Source: Saccharibacter sp. 17.LH.SD (GTDB taxonomy: Bacteria; Pseudomonadota; Alphaproteobacteria; Acetobacterales; Acetobacteraceae). From it: a stretch of DNA of 64,000 nt. A program made the translations under genes and the position numbers. Below the pieces are notes generated by a model, which made no database searches, was not told the DNA's origin, and was given only the letters and a program-made list of their open reading frames with translations. The DNA lies in NCBI RefSeq assembly GCF_009834805.1, contig NZ_WVHO01000010.1, forward strand, positions 1-64,000, read 5' to 3'. Shown in pieces: positions 17,342 to 25,411 of this stretch; position 1 is the stretch's first letter; each line of letters starts with the position of its first letter.

Positions 17342-18829
17342 TCAATCTTGAGGAAGTTTTTCTAAACCAGCAGCTACCTGACCAGCTCTTGGAGGCACAG
17401 CAGCCCCAGGGGAGGTAGGGGGTGTTTGTCCACCGGGAGGCGGGGGCGATGGGTTGTGCATCATCGCTTTAATGTCGATATTCAATGACCCCGCAAAGAG
17501 ATCCTCACCGAGATTGTTGATATTTGTTTGAATAAAGGCGAGGAGTTCCGCAGAGGCGGCTGTATTTTCCTGCACCATGGGGTGCAATAAGCGTGCTGTA
17601 TCGAGCATGAGATGATATTTCTTTTCTAGAATATCAAAGGCATTTTCCCCCCCTTGCTCGGAGGGGAACACAGAAGAAAAACTATCCCGCCATTCTCGAA
17701 AAATCGTCTCGTCGCTTTTTGTGCCATATTCTTTAGGGTGTTTATCACGCATAGCCGCAATAAAGCCTGGGTTCCAGGCACGTCTCATGGTGACAACATC
17801 ACAATAATTATAAATACTTTTCAACCAACGGCGGATACGGGTGACATATTGTGCAATCTGTTTTGCGTCCTCTTTCCCTTCACCAAATCCTTGTGCCAAT
17901 GTTTCAGCTTTAAGAATTTGAGCCGGCATAGTCGCTGCGGCTGCAATATCTTCAAGGATGTGTTGGCGCACACCTCTGAGAGAATTATCAACATTCATAA
18001 GGTTGAGGGTTGAGACGTCTTCATCATGGCCAATTGTAATCGCGTTTTCATTGGTCGCGAGACGAAGTTTCTCAGCTTTTTCAGTTGAAAAAACCTGCAT
18101 AGCGCGGTTGGCGATAGACGTAGGTTGTTTTAGCTTTGCAATAAGCACGCCCGCTTTATGCGCGACCTGGTTATTCGCAATTTGGGCTTCCAAATAGGAT
18201 CGTAAGGGATAGACACAGCGTCGAAAGCTTGAGCGGCCGGAATAGCCAAAGGCTGAGCTTTCATAATCGAGATATTCAGGCTCTTCATTCATTAGAACCA
18301 AGAAACGCCCTTTTTTATAGGTTGTTCCATTGATGGTGACGGCCGCGGGTGGCTTTAGAAAAGAGGGATCATTCGGGTCTTGCTGAAAAGTGATGGATCC
18401 TGCTGTATTCAGTGGGTCTACGACATTAAAATAGATATCAAGTTCATGAAGAAGATGCAGCGGAATGTCTTGATCAGGTGGAATACGCTCATTTGTTTTG
18501 GGGTTTACCGCCCCGAAAACCACCACAGCGGCCCCATAAACACGCGCCTTTGTGCCCAGTTGAGCAATAATATCGTCACAACCAATAAACCCCCAATGGC
18601 GTTTAAACTCCTTTGCCGGCTCATCATCTAATGCCGCATCAATACGGATAATGCGTTCTTCCCCCATGGCCATATCAACCGGCATACGCGCAATTTTAGC
18701 CCCTAAGGGATGAGACGTATAAAGCAGTTTGCACAGCTCATAAGAGGGGGCATGGCCTGGAAGAATAGGGGCATTCAGCATTTCCCGCCATAAGGCGTTA
18801 CTGCCAAAGTCCATTGTTATATCAGACAT
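17342..18829 (-). CDS. Phage portal protein (DUF1073 / Phage_portal_3 family)
   Basis: A protein of 495 residues of the DUF1073 portal family, recognised from its place after the large terminase and from segments such as LLYTSHPLGAKIARMPVDMA and AATMPAQILKAETLAQGFGEG. It forms the dodecameric ring through which DNA enters and leaves the head. CAGGA precedes the ATG at 18829. The C-terminal 60 residues are proline-rich and low complexity. Some databases now label this family anti-CBASS Acb1-like; the portal role fits the location. Confidence 0.85.
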   Translation of the reverse strand: MSDITMDFGSNALWREMLNAPILPGHAPSYELCKLLYTSHPLGAKIARMPVDMAMGEERIIRIDAALDDEPAKEFKRHWGFIGCDDIIAQLGTKARVYGAAVVVFGAVNPKTNERIPPDQDIPLHLLHELDIYFNVVDPLNTAGSITFQQDPNDPSFLKPPAAVTINGTTYKKGRFLVLMNEEPEYLDYESSAFGYSGRSSFRRCVYPLRSYLEAQIANNQVAHKAGVLIAKLKQPTSIANRAMQVFSTEKAEKLRLATNENAITIGHDEDVSTLNLMNVDNSLRGVRQHILEDIAAAATMPAQILKAETLAQGFGEGKEDAKQIAQYVTRIRRWLKSIYNYCDVVTMRRAWNPGFIAAMRDKHPKEYGTKSDETIFREWRDSFSSVFPSEQGGENAFDILEKKYHLMLDTARLLHPMVQENTAASAELLAFIQTNINNLGEDLFAGSLNIDIKAMMHNPSPPPPGGQTPPTSPGAAVPPRAGQVAAGLEKLPQD

Positions 18830-18832
18830 GAA

Positions 18833-20110
18833 TTATAATCCTGTTTCGTCGCCCAGTCCGATAACCACCCCATAGCAAAAGCAATCGAGGAGATCGTCAG
18901 AACGGCGGGCTGCGTCTTTATCGTTAAGATGAAAGGTAAAAAGCTGGGTGAGGAGGTGATTGCGGGACTGACCGCGAAAGATGGATGTTTTATCAAAGGC
19001 GTGCTGTGTGAGTGCGATCTGTTGGCGATGCACATAGGGGGACACATTCAGCGCCCGTTGATCTTTCCCCATTGAGGTGAGTTTTGATTCAATGGGATGA
19101 ACCGGATGTCCATTGCGTTGTAATTGTGGAATAATGACGGAACCCGCGGCACGGTCTTCAATAAAAAGCCCTAAAGATCCACTGCGTGCTTGGGTCAAGC
19201 GTGCATAATACTCGATCTGCTGGAGAACCGTTGGCACCCATTCTTCCAGCATCCCACCTTCAATCTCAACAAGATCCCAATCAAGAAGGGTGAGTGGGGT
19301 AGTTTGATGATAATTATCGAGTGAGAAATAGAGAACAGCCGTGCCGTCATGGCCAACGCCACCTTTTAGCGTGGTATCCATCACAGCATACACACAATCA
19401 CAATGTGCTGGAGGCGCTATGGGAGAACCTTCAGGTAAGAAATGAGAAATTTTAAAAAAGCGTGCTTCTAAAGACCGATAATCCCCATCCCAAATATGGG
19501 CATAATTTTCTGGGTCATGATGGAAGCAACGCAATCGTTCGTCATTTAACGTTGCAGGAAACCAGGGATTATCTGACCAATTAATTTGGTTAATAAAAGC
19601 CCGTGGGTTATGAAGAAGACTTTCACGCAACTTCTCAATAGGGGCCCCTTCTTCAAGAGGATTCCACGAAAACCACACCTCCGATCCTTCTTTGCGAATA
19701 GTCGGCAAGAGAAGCTCGATAGAATCCTGGCTTAATGTTTGCGCCTCTTCGACCCAGGCAATATCAATACCTTCTGTCGATTTAATGCTCTGAATATTAC
19801 GGGCTAACCCTTTAAACAGGAACTCAGACCCATTATAGGCCCGAATACTATTTTCGAGAATAGTAAACCATGGGGCAAGGCCAAGTTCACTAATCTGATC
19901 TGCCAGCAATTTATGTACAGAATCTGCAATAGAATTTTGATATTCACGACAGCATAAAACACGAAGTGGGCGTGTGAGAGTCAAAGTAAGGAGTGCACGT
20001 GCCACGGCCCATGATTTACCGCCTCCACGGCCTCCATGCCAAAGGCGATAACGATAGGGTTGATCAAAATCTCCAAATTTTTCAGGAAGATGAATAATCG
20101 TTTTTGTCAT
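18833..20110 (-). CDS. terL: Terminase large subunit
   Basis: A protein of 425 residues of the Terminase_3/PBSX-like family. The N-terminal ATPase shows Walker A GGRGGGKS (about 27 to 34) and Walker B DIAWVEEAQ (about 119 to 127). The C-terminal nuclease region contains VYAVMDTTLKGG with its acidic residue and a later DDLLDCF acidic pair. It powers DNA packaging and cuts concatemers. It lies between small terminase and portal, with three bases before the portal start, as expected. Confidence 0.93.
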   Translation of the reverse strand: MTKTIIHLPEKFGDFDQPYRYRLWHGGRGGGKSWAVARALLTLTLTRPLRVLCCREYQNSIADSVHKLLADQISELGLAPWFTILENSIRAYNGSEFLFKGLARNIQSIKSTEGIDIAWVEEAQTLSQDSIELLLPTIRKEGSEVWFSWNPLEEGAPIEKLRESLLHNPRAFINQINWSDNPWFPATLNDERLRCFHHDPENYAHIWDGDYRSLEARFFKISHFLPEGSPIAPPAHCDCVYAVMDTTLKGGVGHDGTAVLYFSLDNYHQTTPLTLLDWDLVEIEGGMLEEWVPTVLQQIEYYARLTQARSGSLGLFIEDRAAGSVIIPQLQRNGHPVHPIESKLTSMGKDQRALNVSPYVHRQQIALTQHAFDKTSIFRGQSRNHLLTQLFTFHLNDKDAARRSDDLLDCFCYGVVIGLGDETGL

Positions 20111-20129
20111 AACAAATATAAAAATATGA

Positions 20130-20432
20130 TCATGATGAGGATGTTTTTAGTGGATGAGAAATGCGTTTAATCACTAAATGAGGGGATGAGAGGAGAGGGG
20201 ACTCTTCAGGTTCAGGTAATTCTTGCGGGGCTTTTACTTTGCCGTAACCCCGGTCAAGAAGTTCCCTGATGGCCGCAATGCGTGCTGTCTCGCTTTTTCC
20301 ATTTAGAGCAATATCCGACAGAGCATCAATCATGGTTGGACCATGCTTTTGTGCCAATGTCCGCATTGTGGTTGCTGCTTTTGCTGAGGGAGTTCGTTTG
20401 CGGCCCGACGCAGTGGATTTATCTCGAGCCAT
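20130..20432 (-). CDS. terS: Terminase small subunit
   Basis: A protein of 100 residues with a basic N-terminus (RKRTPSAKAATTMRTLAQKHG) and a helical core (MIDALSDIALNGKSETARIAAIRELLDRGYGK) that resembles phage small terminase DNA-binding regions. AAGGAG precedes the ATG at 20432. It lies directly upstream of terL. It would recognise the packaging site, perhaps in the structured spacer just upstream. Confidence 0.75.
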   Translation of the reverse strand: MARDKSTASGRKRTPSAKAATTMRTLAQKHGPTMIDALSDIALNGKSETARIAAIRELLDRGYGKVKAPQELPEPEESPLLSSPHLVIKRISHPLKTSSS

Positions 20433-20446
20433 ATCCCAATACTCCT

Positions 20447-20635
20447 TTATGATGATTTTTTGATGTGAGATTTTGGTGACAATTGCTCAAGAGAGACAGA
20501 GACACTTTCGAGCATGACGCCACAAACGGCGCATTTATTGTGTGGAACCGCCATAAAAACATGACCATAGCGTGTGCAGTCATAACGAGGGCGCCAGAAA
20601 TAATAGAAGCAAAGTTTAAGAAATTTTGTCACCAT
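20447..20635 (-). CDS. Small zinc-ribbon-like phage protein
   Basis: A protein of 62 residues with YDCTRYGHVF followed by NKCAVCGVM, a Cys/His spacing that could bind zinc. It sits just upstream of terS. The ribosome binding site is weak. A nucleic-acid-binding or nuclease-accessory role is possible, but nothing proves it. The four potential ligands argue that it is a real gene. Confidence 0.5.
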   Translation of the reverse strand: MVTKFLKLCFYYFWRPRYDCTRYGHVFMAVPHNKCAVCGVMLESVSVSLEQLSPKSHIKKSS

Positions 20636-20657
20636 TATAGCCGCTCACCAAAGAGGC

Positions 20658-20733
20658 TGTTCGGCCTAAGGGGAATAGGTGTGTGAGGACGGCCGAACAT
20701 GGCCCATTCCTTCCCTCTGTGGGAGGAAGGAAT
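20658..20733. promoter_or_regulatory. Structured spacer with two inverted repeats upstream of the terminase genes
   Basis: A perfect nine-base inverted repeat (TGTTCGGCC at 20658 to 20666, GGCCGAACA at 20691 to 20699) is followed by a second one (ATTCCTTCC at 20706 to 20714, GGAAGGAAT at 20725 to 20733). No T run follows, so these are not simple terminators. They fill a gene-free gap before the terminase cluster, a common place for a cos or pac site. Confidence 0.45.
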
Positions 20734-20826
20734 GAAGTGCCTGTATGGGGCACGACCATGTTTTGAAGAAGGGAAGGTAATGTTCACGTAGATAAGCATA
20801 AAAAACACTACCTTATGGTGATGATG

Positions 20827-21363
20827 TCATGTTTGTGGCACACATGCAAGACTTTTTACGAGGGCTTCTTTCTTGCGTTTTTCAATATAAAAATTGGCTA
20901 GTTGCTCAAGCAGGAGTGCACATTGAGAGCGTGCCATTTTGGCGGCTTCCGGTCGCGTTTTATGGGGCCATAATATCATCCCCAAAGCAGAGAAACTCAG
21001 TCCTTCAACCAGTAATTTTTCCAACCGTATGTGAGAGCATAGGCCAAGCTGCTCCTGTATTTCGCTCACACGAGAGCCAGCTTTACCACGCGCTAAAGCA
21101 AATGTATGAGCATCTCCTAGAAGATAATCTCGTGGGAGAGAGTCCTTCAGATAATCTGCATAACCATGCATGCTAAAGAGATAGTCTTTGAGCCATCGTT
21201 CTGATGCCGTTACAGCTTCACCGTCTATATCACCACTTTCATGAAGGGTCTGAACGGTTTTGGATTTAACACGGCGTTTCCGCTTGCCGCTGCCTATCGT
21301 CTCATAATCAGGTTTTAATGTGCGCTCTTTTGTAGGAAAATAATACTGACAAGAGGATTTCAT
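20827..21363 (-). CDS. Phage hypothetical protein, possible late regulator
   Basis: A protein of 178 residues; GGAGGAG lies just upstream of the ATG at 21363. The N-terminus is basic (GKRKRRVKSK near 26 to 35), and the C-terminal half contains a helix-turn-helix-like stretch (VEGLSFSALGMILWPHKTRPEAAKMARSQ at about 119 to 147). It is the last gene before the terminase region, where late-gene activators or antiterminators are often coded. No family recognised; regulator is inference from position. Confidence 0.6.
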   Translation of the reverse strand: MKSSCQYYFPTKERTLKPDYETIGSGKRKRRVKSKTVQTLHESGDIDGEAVTASERWLKDYLFSMHGYADYLKDSLPRDYLLGDAHTFALARGKAGSRVSEIQEQLGLCSHIRLEKLLVEGLSFSALGMILWPHKTRPEAAKMARSQCALLLEQLANFYIEKRKKEALVKSLACVPQT

Positions 21364-21366
21364 GGT

Positions 21367-21558
21367 CTATCTCCTCCGATATAGTGCTGCCATAACGGCA
21401 TCGTTATTAAGCTTATGATGCGTAAAAGAAGGCTGAAGGGACGTTGAAGGGATGAAACGCCATGTGATCTGCTGCGCAACCTTTGGAATAGATTGATCGG
21501 ATTCATCGTTGACGACTATTTCATTACAGAATGTAATCATTCCTTCGACATCACGCAT
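21367..21558 (-). CDS. Small phage hypothetical protein
   Basis: A protein of 63 residues. A strong GGAGG site lies upstream of the ATG at 21558, and the start overlaps the end of the preceding gene by eight bases, so it is likely translated in the early operon. No motif is recognised. Confidence 0.6.
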   Translation of the reverse strand: MRDVEGMITFCNEIVVNDESDQSIPKVAQQITWRFIPSTSLQPSFTHHKLNNDAVMAALYRRR

Positions 21559-22120
21559 GACATTCCTCCTGTCTCTTTTGTGAAGAGAGATGGCTTAAAT
21601 GGCATGTCCCTTTTTCGGATTGAGATGGACGTTCTGGAGATGGGATTGGATGATAGATAGGCTCTTGAATGAAGAGCTGTAATATGGCGCGTTTATTACG
21701 ATTTTCCTGAGCGCGCTCTTCTAGTAGCGTATAAATTTCTGCCGGTGTTGGCATAAATTTGAAGCGACGCATTGCCTGTTTTGCCAGTTCGGTTCCCCAG
21801 GCAACGGAGGGTATATCTTCTGTGATCATAACGGAGGCTTCAAGCCAGGGAAGCATCCGCTCTGGAATGGGCGGGTTGGAAACAATAGCGCCTAATTGTA
21901 GATAGAGATTCTCTAATTGGCGTCTCCGTGTCTTTTCAGGCAAGAGAGCCATATTATGTTTCTCAATGCCCCGTAAAAGCATTATAGCTTCGTTATGAAG
22001 TTCTTGGCTTTTTCGGGTTTTCTGCCCATAGAACGTTATTCCATCAACATTTTTCCATTGACGTTGTTGAAGAGCATCATGCAAGGCAAGGCTGATCGTT
22101 TGTGGCGCGAGCTGAGTCAT
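21551..22120 (-). CDS. Phage replication-region protein, possible helicase loader
   Basis: A protein of 189 residues starting directly at the stop of the upstream HTH replication-like gene. The segment AMRRFKFMPTPAEIYTLLEERAQ (about 121 to 143) recalls lambda P-type and other phage helicase-loader regions, where a conserved FPPTP-like motif is followed by a helix. The pairing with an O-like initiator upstream supports such a role. Similarity is short, so this is a tentative call. Confidence 0.5.
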   Translation of the reverse strand: MTQLAPQTISLALHDALQQRQWKNVDGITFYGQKTRKSQELHNEAIMLLRGIEKHNMALLPEKTRRRQLENLYLQLGAIVSNPPIPERMLPWLEASVMITEDIPSVAWGTELAKQAMRRFKFMPTPAEIYTLLEERAQENRNKRAILQLFIQEPIYHPIPSPERPSQSEKGTCHLSHLSSQKRQEECHA

Positions 22121-22792
22121 TTAAACATCGGCCCCCTTATTTTTTGTAATATAGGCTTTCTTTGCAGCATTAATCACCCATAGGCGGTTTTGCTCTGTTG
22201 GTGAGAGTGTGCGCGATAAATGGGGTGATGTACGGGTTGAATGACGATGGGGTGATTTGTCCCATTTTTGGAAGTCAGCACTCTTGCGGCACCATAAACG
22301 AAAAGCTGCATCCCAATCACATTTGATAGCGTTCTGTCCTGTTGCGCTATGCCAATAATCACGAAAATCCTCTACTTGTCGGTGTGGGTCTAGTCCATAT
22401 TGACCAGCATAGTCGATTAGTTGGCTGTTGGCGTACCATGTCTGAGGGAGGCGAGAGCCTTGATGAGATGGCTCTGAGGATGAATTTTTCTGTGTTCGTT
22501 CAGGGAGTGAAGCACTCTGTTCTTCCTCTGATGGTGAGGGAGTAGGATCACAGGCTAAGCGTACCGAACCACGCCGGCCATCAGGAGCAGCAAGAAGAAT
22601 TTTCTGTTGTAAAAGGGCCGTTTTTGCTCGAATAACAGAACGTTCTGAAAGACCCGTTTGGTGTGCAACAAGACGTGTTGAGGGGAATGCCAGTCCATTT
22701 TTATTCGCAAAGTTTGCGAGTACCAACAATACATGTTTCTGCGTAGGGGGAACAGGGACAGAAAGCGCCCAATTGATAGCATGAAGGCTCAT
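22121..22792 (-). CDS. Helix-turn-helix replication initiator-like protein (lambda O-like)
   Basis: A protein of 223 residues. The N-terminal 80 residues form a winged helix-turn-helix of the HTH_36 type (TQKHVLLVLANFANKNGLAFPS, then LSERSVIRAKTALLQQKIL). A low-complexity linker follows, then a C-terminal region with YWHSATGQNAIKCDWDAAFRLWCRK, a signature seen at the C-terminus of phage O-like initiators. It probably binds the phage origin. It overlaps the gene upstream by four bases. Confidence 0.75.
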   Translation of the reverse strand: MSLHAINWALSVPVPPTQKHVLLVLANFANKNGLAFPSTRLVAHQTGLSERSVIRAKTALLQQKILLAAPDGRRGSVRLACDPTPSPSEEEQSASLPERTQKNSSSEPSHQGSRLPQTWYANSQLIDYAGQYGLDPHRQVEDFRDYWHSATGQNAIKCDWDAAFRLWCRKSADFQKWDKSPHRHSTRTSPHLSRTLSPTEQNRLWVINAAKKAYITKNKGADV

Positions 22793-23214
22793 GGCTCCAT
22801 CTCTCCTGTATCTTTAATGGTAACGACTGTCTTTTGCTCAGAGAAATGACACGGGATGGCGCGGTATTCGACGGTAATATGCGCCGGAGAGGCATCTTTT
22901 ATGATCCCAAGCCCATAAGGGGTGCGATAAACGCCTTGCACCCCGCGCTGAAACGCTGTGAGGCTCTCTATAAGGCTCGGGGCTCCACCACCTTCCAGGG
23001 CTTCTTGGCTTGGCTTTTCAACGCTCCAACGTTCAATACGAATATGAGCATATGAAAATGGCTTAGAGGGGATGTTCTGAGGCCCGCCTAATGCAGCGAT
23101 GATTGTACCGCGCATAGCCTTTTTCATTTTGGTGTAGAGCGTCGCCGGCATAAATTTTTTTGCTGATTGCAGCGGATAAGGTGCCGGCAATGTAAAATGA
23201 ATTGTTTGTTTCAT
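22789..23214 (-). CDS. Early phage protein, possibly a divergent RusA-like resolvase
   Basis: A protein of 141 residues in the early operon. The C-terminal half has TPYGLGIIKDASPAHITVEYRA, laid out like the gvI.DDs...v pattern of RusA Holliday-junction resolvases. The classic DxxN and DD acidic residues are not convincingly preserved (D-A replaces D-D), so an active nuclease is uncertain. It lies between a GapR-like gene and the replication genes, where recombination genes are common. Confidence 0.45.
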   Translation of the reverse strand: MKQTIHFTLPAPYPLQSAKKFMPATLYTKMKKAMRGTIIAALGGPQNIPSKPFSYAHIRIERWSVEKPSQEALEGGGAPSLIESLTAFQRGVQGVYRTPYGLGIIKDASPAHITVEYRAIPCHFSEQKTVVTIKDTGEMEP

Positions 23215-23219
23215 GACAG

Positions 23220-23474
23220 TTATATTCTCAATGCACGACGGTAAGTGGTGAGAAGCTCTTCATAAGCATCGATTTCTTTTTGGTCACACGATCGAATATT
23301 GATGAGCTGCTTCATAATCTTCACGTCGAAACCGGCATGTTTAGCCTCAGTAAAGATTGTTTTTATTTCGGTCGTAATAGCGGTTCGTTCTTCCTCTAAA
23401 TGTTCAACACGCTCAATAAGAGAAAGGAGGAGATCAACAGCAATGCCGCCTGTGAGGGTAGTACCTTTTGTCAT
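23220..23474 (-). CDS. GapR-like protein (DUF2312 family)
   Basis: A protein of 84 residues with the typical DUF2312 pattern: LLLSLIERVEHLEEERTAI coiled coil, then KTIFTEAKHAGFDVKIMKQLINIR and EIDAYEELLTTYRRAL. GapR in Alphaproteobacteria is a nucleoid-associated protein that binds overtwisted DNA ahead of replication forks. As the first gene behind the leftward early promoter, it may help phage replication. The family call is strong; the phage role is inferred. Confidence 0.88.
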   Translation of the reverse strand: MTKGTTLTGGIAVDLLLSLIERVEHLEEERTAITTEIKTIFTEAKHAGFDVKIMKQLINIRSCDQKEIDAYEELLTTYRRALRI

Positions 23475-23671
23475 GGAAGAGACCTCTTGATGAATAATGC
23501 CATCATCGCGGGGTTTCGTATTTTTACGAAAAAACTCGTGATGCTGATGATAAAGGAAACGTATTCTTGCGAGGGAAAGAGTGATTTATGTACCAGGGCC
23601 TTGATGAAAGGCCGTTATTTATGGCGCGATAGTAGGGGTAGGATAGGCCTTTCTTACTATGTCATGAGCAG

Positions 23672-23700
23672 AGTATAATGGGATTTATCTCATAGTGCAA
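23672..23700 (-). promoter_or_regulatory. Leftward early promoter
   Basis: Read on the minus strand, TTGCAC (23695 to 23700), a 17-base spacer and TATACT (23672 to 23677) make a near-consensus sigma70 promoter driving the GapR-like gene and the replication operon. A repressor operator fills the spacer. Confidence 0.8.
23679..23692. promoter_or_regulatory. Repressor operator site 1
   Basis: TGGGATTTATCTCA, a near-palindrome of the form TGnGATwTrTCnCA, lying within the spacer of the leftward early promoter. Three more copies lie nearby. Binding here would block the promoter. Confidence 0.7.
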
Positions 23701-23706
23701 TAAAAA

Positions 23707-23720
23707 TGGGATATATCTCA
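23707..23720. promoter_or_regulatory. Repressor operator site 2
   Basis: TGGGATATATCTCA, centred 28 bases from site 1 and just upstream of the repressor gene. It may mediate cooperative binding and autoregulation. Confidence 0.7.
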
Positions 23721-23740
23721 ATTGTTCTTATTTATTTTTG

Positions 23741-24139
23741 ATGCGAATATCCGAAGATATGAAAAATGAGCGCCTCATCCATGAAATACGTCAACGTATG
23801 GAAGATAAGGGGATAGGCCAGAAGAAACTGGCACTTTCTGCCGAGTTAAATGAGACCTACGTTCGTGATATTTTAAAAGGGAAATCCAAACGCCCAGATG
23901 TTTTTAGCATCGGGCGATTGGCTGTGGCTCTGGGCTGTACTGTGGATGAGTTAATCGGAATGCCGTCCTTCGACCACGCGCAGAGTGGTCATACCGTTAG
24001 TATTTCTAAAATATCGAGTGAGGCGCTTTATACGGAGGAGGAGGAGGCTGTCATTGAGCTTTGGCGTTCGCTCTTGCCGGACCAAAAAGAGCACTTGATC
24101 GGGCTTCTTGAAGCGATGATGCACCGGAAGATCGCTTGA
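23741..24139 (+). CDS. Phage Cro/CI-type repressor (XRE helix-turn-helix)
   Basis: A protein of about 132 residues; candidate starts are ATG at 23741 and ATG at 23759. The N-terminal 65 residues are an XRE helix-turn-helix (IGQKKLALSAELNETYVRDI, then FSIGRLAVALGCTVDELIG). The C-terminal part is helical (EEAVIELWRSLLPDQKEHLIGL) and lacks an S24 peptidase domain, so induction is not by the classic RecA-stimulated self-cleavage. It is divergent from the early operon, with operators on both sides of the gene. It is the likely lysogeny repressor. Confidence 0.85.
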   Translation: MRISEDMKNERLIHEIRQRMEDKGIGQKKLALSAELNETYVRDILKGKSKRPDVFSIGRLAVALGCTVDELIGMPSFDHAQSGHTVSISKISSEALYTEEEEAVIELWRSLLPDQKEHLIGLLEAMMHRKIA

Positions 24140-24283
24140 GTCTTCGTTTTTCTGAGACATATCCCGCTTCCTTTCATTGTTGAGGGCTCAGTCCCGATTA
24201 GAAGCAGGATTCCTCTAACAAGTTGATTTATATCATTATTTAACGTTATTAATATTAATAGAAGTTTAATTTTTAAATTATTT

Positions 24284-24297
24284 TGTGATATATCCCA
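24284..24297. promoter_or_regulatory. Repressor operator site 3
   Basis: TGTGATATATCCCA, inverted relative to site 2 but the same near-palindrome, in the gap downstream of the repressor gene and upstream of the rightward small genes. Confidence 0.65.
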
Positions 24298-24315
24298 TTT
24301 TTTCTTGCCTTATTA

Positions 24316-24329
24316 TGGGATTTGTCACA
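24316..24329. promoter_or_regulatory. Repressor operator site 4 and rightward promoter region
   Basis: TGGGATTTGTCACA lies 32 bases from site 3. A TTGCCT box sits just before it, mirroring the leftward promoter, with a weaker -10 (CACACT, 17-base spacer). This is the likely controlled promoter for the genes at 24386 onwards. Confidence 0.6.
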
Positions 24330-24385
24330 CACTCTTTCTTGGACATCATGCAATCGCTTGTGATGGCATGAGGAGGAGAGATCTT

Positions 24386-24730
24386 ATGATCACTAAAAGC
24401 CCAATGGTCATTCAACCTATGTCAGATCAATATGCTCTAGAATTTGGTCAATTTCTTCTTGGTATTCACCCGCAAAGCCAAATGCTCTGTCGGCAATACA
24501 AAGTTGTGCAGGGTGTAAAAATATATATAGATCATATCTATGGAGTAATGTTTGATAAAAGTCGTAACCAATACGATAAAAACTTAGCAGAAGAATTTAG
24601 CAATTTAGCGATGATTATTGATGAAGAATCTATGCCAGCATTGATGACCTTTATTGATAGACAGCTATATTATGATAGCTCTGAAAATAAGCGTTTAGAA
24701 GCCGCCGATATTCGCCGTAAGATAGATTGA
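24386..24730 (+). CDS. Rightward early phage protein, unknown
   Basis: A protein of 114 residues from the ATG at 24386, which has AGGAGGAG upstream. The longer frame from 24305 would include operator site 4, so it is rejected. No family is recognised; the protein is mixed alpha/beta, with DEESMPALMTFIDRQLYYDSS near the end. Its operator-controlled position suggests an early or lysis-lysogeny role. Confidence 0.65.
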   Translation: MITKSPMVIQPMSDQYALEFGQFLLGIHPQSQMLCRQYKVVQGVKIYIDHIYGVMFDKSRNQYDKNLAEEFSNLAMIIDEESMPALMTFIDRQLYYDSSENKRLEAADIRRKID

Positions 24731-24788
24731 AAGTCTTTTAGAGGTTTATTGATAGGTTTTATGTAATACTGAAATAAGGATTACTTAT

Positions 24789-24992
24789 ATGTTGGACCGT
24801 ACACACTTCTCTCCGGTAGAAAAATCAACTGTTCTAAAAGATAATATAAAACAGCAAGAATTATTACTGGATCGTGCATATAATGAAGCAAAATTATACC
24901 GCTTAAAGGGATGTTATGCAGATGCGAATAGAACGCTTGATCTTGTGAATAATATTAAGAATGATATTAATATATTAAAATACTCACAATAA
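24789..24992 (+). CDS. Small helical protein, unknown
   Basis: A protein of 67 residues, almost wholly helical (KQQELLLDRAYNEAKLYRLKGCYADANRTLDLVNNI). It follows the previous gene by 58 bases on the same strand. No family recognised. The AT-rich coding is typical of phage accessory genes. Confidence 0.5.
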   Translation: MLDRTHFSPVEKSTVLKDNIKQQELLLDRAYNEAKLYRLKGCYADANRTLDLVNNIKNDINILKYSQ

Positions 24993-25044
24993 AATATTTA
25001 TTGAATTTTTCACGCTGCTTTCTCCTTAATTGGAAAGGGATGTT

Positions 25045-25236
25045 ATGTTGTTTATTTTATATTCTATAATATTTTATATATTTGTTGGTCTATTTTTTGC
25101 TTTTCAATTTGTTTTTTATCGACAAGAAATTGTAAAAATACATAAGGGAACTATTTTTGTGGCTTGTTTTTTATGGCCTTTATTTCTTTTTAATGCCTTA
25201 ATATATCTGAAACATTATATCAAAAGACAAAAATAG
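25045..25236 (+). CDS. Small membrane protein, unknown
   Basis: A protein of 63 residues from the ATG at 25045, which has AAGGGA upstream; the frame opens earlier with TTG at 25030. Two hydrophobic segments (about 2 to 24 and 36 to 56) with a basic end (KHYIKRQK) indicate an inner-membrane protein. It is the last gene before the host-like rmuC gene, so it probably marks the prophage edge. Possible roles include superinfection exclusion. Confidence 0.5.
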   Translation: MLFILYSIIFYIFVGLFFAFQFVFYRQEIVKIHKGTIFVACFLWPLFLFNALIYLKHYIKRQK

Positions 25237-25339
25237 TGAAACATTCCTTTTTTTGATCATTTCACAGGTGTAAACCATTATTAATGGTCCTTCTGTTTAA
25301 ATGTTAATGTAATTTTTCTTTAAAAGAGAAAATTATTAC

Positions 25340-25394
25340 GATCGGTAATGTGTATTCTCTATTTTCCCAAGAAATAGGATACATGTTACCGATC
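25340..25394. repeat. Long imperfect inverted repeat at the phage/host boundary
   Basis: Arms GATCGGTAATGTGTAT (25340 to 25355) and ATACATGTTACCGATC (25379 to 25394) pair at 14 of 16 positions. It lies between the last small phage gene and the 3' end of rmuC. It could be a bidirectional terminator or part of an attachment region. Confidence 0.45.
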
Positions 25395-25411
25395 TTACAC
25401 ATCATAGGAGT

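Noticed and set aside
17342-18829. Portal protein as a dedicated anti-CBASS enzyme
   Set aside because: The family label is shared, but length, position after terL and the portal-like C-terminal region fit the portal role.
25237-25411. tRNA gene as an integration site
   Set aside because: The inverted repeat does not fold as a cloverleaf and has no T-loop motif.
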